Of a DNA stretch of 64,000 nt, positions 34,648 through 42,158 are shown one piece after another. The DNA is from Litoreibacter meonggei (GTDB taxonomy: Bacteria; Pseudomonadota; Alphaproteobacteria; Rhodobacterales; Rhodobacteraceae). The DNA lies in NCBI RefSeq assembly GCF_003663885.1, contig NZ_RCCE01000004.1:310001-374000 (forward strand), read 5' to 3'. The translations under genes were made by a program, and so were the position numbers. Every line of letters starts with the position of its first letter. The stretch's first letter is position 1. Below the pieces are notes generated by a model, which saw nothing but the letters and a program-made list of their open reading frames with translations, had not been told where the DNA came from and made no database searches.

Positions 34648-37254
34648 ATGACAGATAATCAATCTCAGAACCGCGCCTTGAGCGAGGAAGAGCTACAGGA
34701 TCTCGTAGCCTCGTCCGACGCCGGCGCGCGCGACCCGGCCGGAGGCGTCGGCACGCTTCTTGCGGTTGTCGCCGTTGTTTGGTCCTTGTTTCAGGTCCTG
34801 CTCGCGTCACCCCTGGCGAACTACATCTTGCCCGGTGACATCATCAATAATTCCCGGCAGGTTCACCTTGCCTTTGCGGTCTTCCTCGCCTTTATGGCGT
34901 ATCCCGCCTTCAAATCCAGCCCGCGCCATTACATTCCCATCGCCGATTGGATCCTTGGCCTCGCAGGCGCGTTCATCGCGATGTACGGGTTTATTTTCTA
35001 CCAGAAGATCGTCGACGCAGGCGGCCTTGCCGACGACATGGATAAGTGGTTCGCGCTCGCGGGCTTGCTGATCCTGTTCGAGGGCGCGCGCCGCGCGCTT
35101 GGCCCCGCCATGGCGATTATCGCCACGATCTTCCTCGCCTATGTGTTCTTCGGATCCTCGGACCTAGTGCCCGACGTTATCCGCTGGAAAGGCGCATCGC
35201 TGAAAAAAGCCATGAGCCATATGTGGATCACCTCGGAAGGGGTCTTCGGTATTGCTTTGGGTGTATCGACGAAATTCGTGTTCCTGTTCGTGTTGTTCGG
35301 GGCCTTGCTCGATAAAGCGGGTGCCGGCAACTATTTCATCAAAATGGCGTTTGGTGCGCTTGGCCACCTTAAAGGTGGACCTGCGAAAGCTGCTGTTGTG
35401 GGCTCCGCTGCAACCGGCCTGATCTCGGGCTCGTCCATCGCTAACGTTGTGACCACAGGTACGTTCACTATCCCACTGATGAAACGCGTGGGCTTCTCGG
35501 CCGAGAAGGCTGGCGCGGTCGAGGTTGCGTCCTCGGTCAATGGCCAGATCATGCCGCCGGTCATGGGTGCTGCGGCGTTCTTGATGGTCGAGTATGTGGG
35601 CATCTCCTATGTGGAGGTCATCACGCACGCGTTCCTGCCGGCGACGATTTCCTATATCGCGCTGGTCTATATCGTTCACTTGGAAGCGGTGAAGAGCAAC
35701 ATGCCGACGCTGGGCAACCGCGTTGTGTCGATGGGCAAAACCATCGGTGGCATGATGGCATTCTTCTTCGGCTTTGCTGCGCTTTGCTACGGGGTTCAGT
35801 ATCCGGTAGCTTGGGTTGCCGCCATCGCCGGTGACGCGTCCGGTACGGTCATGTCGATCCTGATCTTTGCGGCGTATGCCGGATTGTTGTGGCTGGCCGC
35901 GAGCGTTCCAGATCTGGAGCCAGACGACCCCAATGCCGAAGAGGTGGAACTCCCTGTCGTGGGTGAGATTTACAAATCCGGTCTATACTATCTGCTGCCA
36001 ATCATCGTTCTGGTCTACTTCCTGATGATCGAGCAAAAATCCCCCGGCCTTTCGGCCTTCTGGGCGACGATGCTGCTCTTCGTGATCTTGCTCACACAAA
36101 AACCGCTTAAGGCGATTTTCCGTGGTGAGAGCCAGATGATGAACAGCTTTAAAGATGGCGTCGCGGACTTGATCCAAGGCCTCATCGACGGCGCGCGCAA
36201 CATGATCGGGATCGGCCTTGCCACGGCAACAGCCGGCGTGATCGTGGGGACAGTGACCCTGACAGGGGTTGGCCAAGTTATGGCTGATCTGGTCGAGTTC
36301 CTGTCCGGCGGCAATTTGATCTTGATGCTGGTGATGGTGGGCTTGCTATCGCTCATCCTTGGCATGGGTTTGCCGACAACGGCGAACTACATCGTTGTGT
36401 CGTCTCTTATGGCTGGTGTTGTGGTCGAGCTTGGGGCGCAATCAGGTCTGATCGTGCCGCTGATCGCGGTCCACCTGTTCGTGTTCTACTTCGGCATCAT
36501 GGCCGATGTGACGCCACCTGTGGGTCTTGCCAGTTTCGCCGCCGCAGCCGTGTCTGGTGGCGATGCCATCAAAACCGGCTTCGTGGCGTTCTTCTACAGC
36601 TTGCGCACCGTGGCCTTGCCCTTCGTGTTCATCTTCAACACTGACTTGTTGTTGATTGATGTGACGTGGGTCCAAGGCATCTTGGTGTTCATAACGGCGT
36701 CAATCGCGATCCTTGTCTTCACGGCAGGGACGATGGGCTGGTTCCTGACCAAAAGCCGCATCTATGAAAGCGTCGCATTGGTTCTGATCGCTTTTGCGTT
36801 GTTCCGTCCGGACTTCGTGATGGACCGTATCCAGCCGCCATTCGCGCAGGTTGAGCCCGCCGGGTTTGCAACGGCTCTTGGCAATGCGTCTGAAGGCGAC
36901 GAGATACGATTGGTCGTCTCCGGCCCTGACTTTGACACGGGCGAGACCAAGGAAACCACGCTGGTTCTACCGGTCGGTGCGGGTTCTGAAGACGAGCGCA
37001 TGACCGCGTCCGGCCTGCTGTTGTTGGAAGAAGATGGCGTTGTGAAAATGGACGAGCCGTCCTTCGGATCACCCTTCGCCGACACGCTTCAGAGCTTTGA
37101 TTTCTATGGCGACAATCCGGTGCAAATTGCCTCGGTCAAAGCGCCGGCCAATCAGATGCCCAAAGAACTTGTGTTCATTCCGGCACTGATATTCCTTGCT
37201 TTCATCGCCTTCCTGCAACGTGCCCGCATCTCTCGTGAAGGAGTTCCAGCATGA
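34648..37254 (+). CDS. TRAP transporter fused 4TM/12TM permease with DUF3394-type C-terminal domain
   Basis: Single-chain membrane part of a TAXI-TRAP importer that joins the small and large permease subunits. It has 868 residues: a cytoplasmic start, about four helices (35-130), then the large-subunit region with about 12 helices. The large-subunit region contains TGLISGSSIANVVTTGTFTIPLMKR, EVASSVNGQIMPPVMGAAAFLMVEY, LGMGLPTTANYIVVSSLMAG and ADVTPPVGLASFAAAAVSGGDAIKTG. After the transport core comes a soluble domain (about 725-840, DUF3394-like) and a last helix. The 3' end overlaps the uspA-like gene by 4 bases. Confidence 0.93.
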   Translation: MTDNQSQNRALSEEELQDLVASSDAGARDPAGGVGTLLAVVAVVWSLFQVLLASPLANYILPGDIINNSRQVHLAFAVFLAFMAYPAFKSSPRHYIPIADWILGLAGAFIAMYGFIFYQKIVDAGGLADDMDKWFALAGLLILFEGARRALGPAMAIIATIFLAYVFFGSSDLVPDVIRWKGASLKKAMSHMWITSEGVFGIALGVSTKFVFLFVLFGALLDKAGAGNYFIKMAFGALGHLKGGPAKAAVVGSAATGLISGSSIANVVTTGTFTIPLMKRVGFSAEKAGAVEVASSVNGQIMPPVMGAAAFLMVEYVGISYVEVITHAFLPATISYIALVYIVHLEAVKSNMPTLGNRVVSMGKTIGGMMAFFFGFAALCYGVQYPVAWVAAIAGDASGTVMSILIFAAYAGLLWLAASVPDLEPDDPNAEEVELPVVGEIYKSGLYYLLPIIVLVYFLMIEQKSPGLSAFWATMLLFVILLTQKPLKAIFRGESQMMNSFKDGVADLIQGLIDGARNMIGIGLATATAGVIVGTVTLTGVGQVMADLVEFLSGGNLILMLVMVGLLSLILGMGLPTTANYIVVSSLMAGVVVELGAQSGLIVPLIAVHLFVFYFGIMADVTPPVGLASFAAAAVSGGDAIKTGFVAFFYSLRTVALPFVFIFNTDLLLIDVTWVQGILVFITASIAILVFTAGTMGWFLTKSRIYESVALVLIAFALFRPDFVMDRIQPPFAQVEPAGFATALGNASEGDEIRLVVSGPDFDTGETKETTLVLPVGAGSEDERMTASGLLLLEEDGVVKMDEPSFGSPFADTLQSFDFYGDNPVQIASVKAPANQMPKELVFIPALIFLAFIAFLQRARISREGVPA

Positions 37255-37682
37255 CCAATTCAGTTCTGTGTGCCGTCGATGTCAGCAATGGTGACGACGA
37301 CATAAACGTCATTCAGGCCGCTGCACGTTTGGCGGCGCTGGACGATGCACAGTTGGATGTTGTCGCGGTTGTTCCGGACTATGGGTTGAGCCAAGTCGGC
37401 GCGTTCTTCAGCAAGGACCATCACGACACGATGGTCGATGAGGCTAAGGTTCACCTCAATGCGCTGGTCACCAAGGCACTGGATGCGGCGCAAAATGCCA
37501 AGGTAAGGCATGTGGTCGCGACAGGGCGTATTTATGTGGAAGTTCTGTCCCTAGCCAAGAAGAGCAAGGCTTCGCTGATTGTTGTCGGATCGCACAAGGC
37601 TGACTTTTCCGATTACTTGTTGGGGCCAAACGCGTCGCGCATCGTCAGGCACGCGACATGCTCTGTCTATGTAGTTCGCTAG
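37251..37682 (+). CDS. Universal stress protein (UspA family) of the TAXI-TRAP operon
   Basis: Cytoplasmic UspA-fold protein of 143 residues. The start NSVLCAVDVSNGDDD and the ATP-binding-type end IVVGSHKADFSDYLLGPNASRIVRHATCSVYVVR (G-x2-G-x9-G-S/T-like) place it in the family. It overlaps the permease gene by 4 bases. UspA proteins occur in other TRAP operons; in Halomonas TeaD is an ATP-binding UspA that modulates the TeaABC transporter, so a regulatory role here is inferred. Confidence 0.9.
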   Translation: MTNSVLCAVDVSNGDDDINVIQAAARLAALDDAQLDVVAVVPDYGLSQVGAFFSKDHHDTMVDEAKVHLNALVTKALDAAQNAKVRHVVATGRIYVEVLSLAKKSKASLIVVGSHKADFSDYLLGPNASRIVRHATCSVYVVR

Positions 37683-37695
37683 GAGAGACTGGCAC

Positions 37696-38340
37696 CTAAA
37701 ACTCCACGCCGGTGCCTTGCAGCACGCCATGCTCCATCGCGTAGCGTGTAAGGCCGGCGGTCGAGTTGATGCCGAGCTTGCGTTTGATGTTCTTGCGGTG
37801 CGTTTCGACTGTATGGACGGATATATCCAACTCCACCGCCACTTCCTTGTTCGACTTGCCCTGCGCCAGTTGCAGCAAAATCGTCTGTTCCCGTGCCGTC
37901 AGCGCCTCGCGCGTGTCGTTGCTACTGGGGGAGATCGACGCTGTCGCCCCGCCACATAGATAGGTCTCGCCGCGCATGACGGCCTGAATGGCGGTATGAA
38001 TTTCTTCGGTCGGAATATCCTTCAACAGATAGCCGCGCGCACCGTGTGACATGGCGGTCGAAACATATTCCGGCGCGTCATGCATCGACAGGATCAGGAT
38101 GCGGGTCTCGGGGTTTTTCTCCAGCAATATTTCGGTGGCGGTTAATCCACCCATCTGCGGCATGTTTAAATCCATCAAGATCACGTCGGGGTCCAGATCG
38201 TCGACCTGATCCAGCACTTCTTGACCGTTGCTGAGCGTCGCGATCACCTCGATATCGTCGTAGCTTTCCAGAATGGCGCAAATGCCATCGGCCACCATCG
38301 GATGGTCGTCCGCGATCAAGACTTTGATGGCTGCGCTCAT
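37696..38340 (-). CDS. NarL/FixJ-family response regulator
   Basis: DNA-binding response regulator of 214 residues. The receiver domain is about 5-120, with acidic pocket DDH (11-13), phospho-acceptor Asp57 in ILMDLNMP, and Lys in YLLKDIP. The LuxR-type HTH is about 148-205 (LTAREQTILLQLAQGKSNKEVAVELDISVHTVETHRKNIKRKLG). It overlaps its histidine kinase by 4 bases, so the two form one operon. The pair is divergent from a TRAP receptor gene; a NarL-type site in the gap suggests it controls that transporter. Confidence 0.94.
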   Translation of the reverse strand: MSAAIKVLIADDHPMVADGICAILESYDDIEVIATLSNGQEVLDQVDDLDPDVILMDLNMPQMGGLTATEILLEKNPETRILILSMHDAPEYVSTAMSHGARGYLLKDIPTEEIHTAIQAVMRGETYLCGGATASISPSSNDTREALTAREQTILLQLAQGKSNKEVAVELDISVHTVETHRKNIKRKLGINSTAGLTRYAMEHGVLQGTGVEF

Positions 38341-39782
38341 GCGGTTTTCCTCGGTTTGGGGGCTGGGGACTCTGACATGGTTTCCGGTGACAACATATGG
38401 CTCAGCGGAACGGAGGCTTCAATAATGGTGCCGTTCTCGCTCGACAAGACGCGCAGCGTGCCTTTGAGCTGGTCAATGCGTTCTTGCATGTTTCGCAATC
38501 CAAGCCCGCCCACGCCATCGCGGGCGCTTCTGTCTGAAATGCCCGTGCCATTGTCGGTAATCCGCATGGTCGCCCCTGATCGGTGGCCGAACACTTCAAT
38601 GGAGACATGGTTGGCCTCCGCATGGCGCTCCACATTGGTTAGCGCCTCTTGGGCGATCCGGTACAGTGCAATCTTTGCGTCCTTGTCCAAGCGGTTGCGG
38701 AATACCACAGTCTTGAACTCGGTCTTGATGCTGGTGCGGCGGGCGAACTCGTCAATCAGTGATTTCAGGGCCGGTCCCAACCCCAGGTCATCCAGCACGC
38801 CGGGACGCAAATCAGCCGATATACGCCGGACTTCATGGATGGCCTCGGTCAATCCGCCTATGCCTTTATCAAGGCTTTCCGAGGCTCGTGGATCGCCGCC
38901 CATCACCCGCTTGCGCGCCAACTCCAACGTGTAGCGGATCCCGATCAGGATTTGGCTGATGCTGTCATGCAATTCGCGGGCCACTCGCCCGCGCTCTTCT
39001 TCCTGTGTGTCGATAATCCGCTCGGTCAAGGCACGCAGTTTGGTGTCAGCAAGGCGGCGTTCGCGTAAATTCAGCAGCAAACCGGCGACAAATACGCCGA
39101 ACAGGGCGAGGATCGTGATCAGAACGATATAGATGAATGTCTTCTGGATACGCGCCTGAACCTCGGCCTCGGCAGCGGCGACGGTACTGAGTACGTCATC
39201 AATAAAGATACCGGTGCCAAGCGCCCATTTCCAGTCCTGCAACCCGATCACATAGACCACCATCCGGGCGGTTTCGCGGGTCGACGGCTTGGCCCAATCG
39301 TAAGCGTGGTACCCTCCACCGGATCGCGCGGTGTCGATGATTGTGTCGACCACTGGTACGCCGTTCAGGTCACTTAGCCCTTTCCAGTTCTTACCGATCA
39401 GGAAGGTTTGGCGCGGCGACACGAGGTTGTTGCCATCGTAGTCATACACAAAGAAAAATCCGTCTTGACCGTAGATCATGGCGCTAAGCGTCTGTTGCAC
39501 CTTGATTTTAGCGACTTCATCGTCAGGTGCCGCATTGCCGTAGACCGAGCCTATCGCTGTGCGCGCCAACGACAGGTAGTTTTTCAACTCCGCTCTTTTG
39601 GCCTCGATCAACTGCGATTCTAGTTCGCGAATTTCGCGCGCCGCCAGCTGGCGTGACTGCACCGTGACCACAGCGGAAATCGCCGCCACCGCCAGCACAA
39701 GGGGCAGGGTGGTCAGCAGAAAAATCTTCTGCCGATAGTTGAACGCAAGCCGCGCCCTTATCTGGGTCCACAGATGAAACAT
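38337..39782 (-). CDS. Membrane sensor histidine kinase with periplasmic Cache domain (HisKA_3 type)
   Basis: NarX/DegS-like histidine kinase, 481 residues from ATG at 39782 with GGGAGGAG upstream; the frame is open further up to 39962 without homology. Helix 1 (about 20-42) is followed by a periplasmic single-Cache domain (about 45-205, with YGQDGFFFVYDYDGNNLVSP and DWKWALGTGIFIDDV), helix 2 (about 215-238), the HisKA_3 dimerisation helix with His272 (VARELHDSISQILIG), and HATPase_c (N-box LTNVERHAEA, G-box ITDNGTGI). Cache domains of this type bind small organic acids, fitting a sensor for the adjacent TRAP substrate. Confidence 0.92.
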   Translation of the reverse strand: MFHLWTQIRARLAFNYRQKIFLLTTLPLVLAVAAISAVVTVQSRQLAAREIRELESQLIEAKRAELKNYLSLARTAIGSVYGNAAPDDEVAKIKVQQTLSAMIYGQDGFFFVYDYDGNNLVSPRQTFLIGKNWKGLSDLNGVPVVDTIIDTARSGGGYHAYDWAKPSTRETARMVVYVIGLQDWKWALGTGIFIDDVLSTVAAAEAEVQARIQKTFIYIVLITILALFGVFVAGLLLNLRERRLADTKLRALTERIIDTQEEERGRVARELHDSISQILIGIRYTLELARKRVMGGDPRASESLDKGIGGLTEAIHEVRRISADLRPGVLDDLGLGPALKSLIDEFARRTSIKTEFKTVVFRNRLDKDAKIALYRIAQEALTNVERHAEANHVSIEVFGHRSGATMRITDNGTGISDRSARDGVGGLGLRNMQERIDQLKGTLRVLSSENGTIIEASVPLSHMLSPETMSESPAPKPRKTA

Positions 39783-39887
39783 GAACTGGCCGCTCCTCCC
39801 TGAGACGACGGGGCTAGGATGCGCCACGCGGTTCAAGGCGTCAATGAGATGCCATAAGCCGTTCGTGTCGCGATTTTTTTTCCAATC

Positions 39888-39903
39888 TACCCAGCGATGG
39901 GTA
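39888..39903. promoter_or_regulatory. NarL-type 7-2-7 operator candidate
   Basis: TACCCAG-CG-ATGGGTA: the right heptamer read in reverse (TACCCAT) fits the NarL/NarP heptamer TACYYMT perfectly, and the left one differs only at its last base. The 2-base spacing is the preferred NarL/NarP layout. It lies 105 bases upstream of the kinase start and 101 bases upstream of the TRAP receptor start, in the shared promoter region. Confidence 0.55.
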
Positions 39904-40004
39904 TTTAGCTTCCTGAAAAGCCTGCGTAAGGTCGCGGCACTTGTAACGATCCGTCGAGTCACCGGTTATCCTGTGACCCGATGAAACCTTTGGGAGGAGA
40001 ACCT

Positions 40005-41090
40005 ATGGATCGTCGTTCTTTTTTGAAAACATCCGCACTTGGCGGCACCGCAGCGGCAGCAACGACTGCGCTGGCCGCACCGGCCTATGCGCAAGGTAAG
40101 CGCACGCTGACCATGGTCACGACGTGGGGTCGTGGCCTTGCGGGTGTGTTTGACGCTGCTCAGCACGCGGCTGACAGCATCACTGCCATGTCCGACGGCA
40201 ACCTCACGGTTGACGTCAAAGCTGCGGGCGAGCTGGTTGGCGCGTTCGAAGTGTTTGACGCCGTGACCTCTGGTCAGGCCGACATGTATCACGGCGCTGA
40301 CTACTACTTCGTAGGTCAGCACCCGGGCTATGCGTTCTTCACCTCCGTGCCATTCGGCATGACTGCGCAAGAGCTGGCCAACTGGTATTACCACGGCAAC
40401 GGCCACGCGCTGCATGACGAGCTGGGCGAAATCTTCGGTCTGAAATCCTTCCTCGGCGGCAACACCGGCGCGCAGGCTGGTGGCTGGTTCCGCAAGGAAA
40501 TCAATGGCCCCGAAGACTTCAACGGTCTGAAATTCCGCATGCCGGGCCTTGGCGGTCTTGCACTTGGTAAACTGGGTGCATCGGTGCAGAACCTGCCCGG
40601 GTCCGAAGTGTATCAAGCACTGGCGTCCGGCGCTATCGACGGCACGGAATGGATCGGCCCATGGGCTGACGAAAAAGCTGGTTTCCAAGAGATCACCAAG
40701 ACCTACTACACCGCTGGTTTCCACGAGCCGGGCGCGGGTCTGTCGATCGCAACCAACCGCGAAGTCTACGACTCGCTGTCGCCTGCGCATCAGAAGATCG
40801 TCGAGATCGCATCCGCCGAGGCCCACCAGTGGAACCTCGCGCAGTTCCTCAACAACAACGGTGCGGCACTTCAGCGTCTGCAGTCTGCTGGTGTGAAAAC
40901 GCTGGAATTCCCCGACTCTGTTTGGGATGCGTTCGGCAAGGCTTCCGACGAAGTGCACCAAGAGAACATGGGTGACGAGCTCTACAAGAAGATCTTCGAC
41001 GATTACCAAGCGTCGATGAAAGCGTCTTCCGCGTGGATTCAGAAGTCCGAAAGCGCCTATCGCGCCCAGCGTGACCGCGTTCTTGGCTAA
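40005..41090 (+). CDS. TRAP transporter solute receptor DctP, TakP-like
   Basis: Periplasmic receptor of a DctP-type TRAP importer. It has 361 residues from ATG at 40005 (GGGAGGAGAACCT before it). The start MDRRSFLKTSALGG is a twin-arginine signal, so it is probably exported folded. GGNTGAQAGGWFRKEIN and DGTEWIGPWADEKAGF match the pattern of Rhodobacter TakP, a 2-oxo-acid-binding receptor whose arginine and tryptophan-rich pocket lies in these segments. A keto- or hydroxy-acid ligand is therefore likely but unproven. dctQ and dctM follow; the two-component pair is divergent. Confidence 0.93.
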   Translation: MDRRSFLKTSALGGTAAAATTALAAPAYAQGKRTLTMVTTWGRGLAGVFDAAQHAADSITAMSDGNLTVDVKAAGELVGAFEVFDAVTSGQADMYHGADYYFVGQHPGYAFFTSVPFGMTAQELANWYYHGNGHALHDELGEIFGLKSFLGGNTGAQAGGWFRKEINGPEDFNGLKFRMPGLGGLALGKLGASVQNLPGSEVYQALASGAIDGTEWIGPWADEKAGFQEITKTYYTAGFHEPGAGLSIATNREVYDSLSPAHQKIVEIASAEAHQWNLAQFLNNNGAALQRLQSAGVKTLEFPDSVWDAFGKASDEVHQENMGDELYKKIFDDYQASMKASSAWIQKSESAYRAQRDRVLG

Positions 41091-41128
41091 GGTCAGCTTT
41101 GCCCGATAGGGCGCTGATTAAAATACAA

Positions 41129-41160
41129 TTTTGGCCCTCCTCTGCCGGGGAGGGCCAAAA
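41129..41160 (+). terminator. Intercistronic hairpin between dctP and dctQ
   Basis: TTTTGGCCCTCC (41129-41140) and GGAGGGCCAAAA (41149-41160) are a perfect 12-base inverted repeat with an 8-base loop, 38 bases after the dctP stop. Hairpins here commonly cause partial termination or protect the receptor mRNA, so that the receptor exceeds the membrane subunits. Confidence 0.8.
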
Positions 41161-41219
41161 CACCCAACTGGGCCGCCACGGGGAGTTTGGCGGCGTTTTG
41201 GTATAACGGGGGGCACGCC

Positions 41220-42146
41220 ATGCTGGACGCAATCGTCTGGTTCTTCACCAACATCGCCACATCATTCTACAACTTTGCCTATGCGATCACGCATCCGGGG
41301 CAATGGCTGTCTTGGCTGCCCTATATCAACCAAACCCTGCCAACGACCGAGCACAAACAAGCCTTAATGCGCTTCATTTACTATGGTGCGTCGGTGGAGC
41401 TGTTCTTCGTCATCCTGTCCGCCTTCCTTGTGCTGGTGGCCATCGGGTTGTGGCGCAATGAATTCATGTGGGGATGCGTGCGCAAGCTGGAAGGCTTCGC
41501 AAATGGTGTGGGCCGGATCGCTGCATGGGCCGGACTGATCATGGTGATGCAGCAAATCGTCATCATCTTCATGCAGCGCATCTTTGCGCGCGCCGAAATC
41601 TCCATGGGCTTCGGCATGAGCTTTTCCAAGGACATCAGCTGGTGGGCCGAGGAGTTGAAGCTCTACAACGCCCTCGTGGTGGCCTTATGCGTCACCTACA
41701 CGTTCGTGCAGGGCAGCCATGTGCGTGTGGATCTGGTGTATTCCGCCGTGAGTTACCGCACTAAGAAGACCATCGACATGGTCGGCTCAATCTTGTTCAT
41801 GATGCCAGTTGCCGTCCTGACATGGCTCTATGGCTGGTTTTTCATGTGGAGGCATCTGGTGGTGCCAAATCCGTCCGCGTCCGATGCGCTGGACAAACTG
41901 ATGCTGAAATCGCGCGCGTTGCGCTGGAATATCGAGACCATCGGGTTCTCGCCCAACGGCTTCAACGCTTACTTCCTCTTCAAGATATTGTTGTGCCTGT
42001 TCACCGCCATGGTGTTCTTGCAAGCAATAGCCTTCTTCATGCGTTCGTATCTGGAACGCAAGGAAGGGCCGGAGAGTGAGGGCAAATACCTCGACAAAGA
42101 CGTGCTGGGCGACGAAGACGCCGAGTTGGTCGCAAATATTCACTAA
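41220..42146 (+). CDS. TRAP transporter small permease DctQ, enlarged
   Basis: Small membrane subunit of the TRAP importer, 308 residues from ATG at 41220 (GGGGGGC upstream). Ordinary DctQ proteins have about 160-200. Four or more helices are visible: about 57-78, 98-121, 155-175, 192-215 and 264-285. An N-terminal segment of about 50 residues and a loop at about 218-262 are extra. The central run LYNALVVALCVTYTFVQGSHVRVDL matches the conserved DctQ core. The dctM gene starts 12 bases after its stop. Confidence 0.87.
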   Translation: MLDAIVWFFTNIATSFYNFAYAITHPGQWLSWLPYINQTLPTTEHKQALMRFIYYGASVELFFVILSAFLVLVAIGLWRNEFMWGCVRKLEGFANGVGRIAAWAGLIMVMQQIVIIFMQRIFARAEISMGFGMSFSKDISWWAEELKLYNALVVALCVTYTFVQGSHVRVDLVYSAVSYRTKKTIDMVGSILFMMPVAVLTWLYGWFFMWRHLVVPNPSASDALDKLMLKSRALRWNIETIGFSPNGFNAYFLFKILLCLFTAMVFLQAIAFFMRSYLERKEGPESEGKYLDKDVLGDEDAELVANIH

Positions 42147-42158
42147 GGGGCTGAACCA

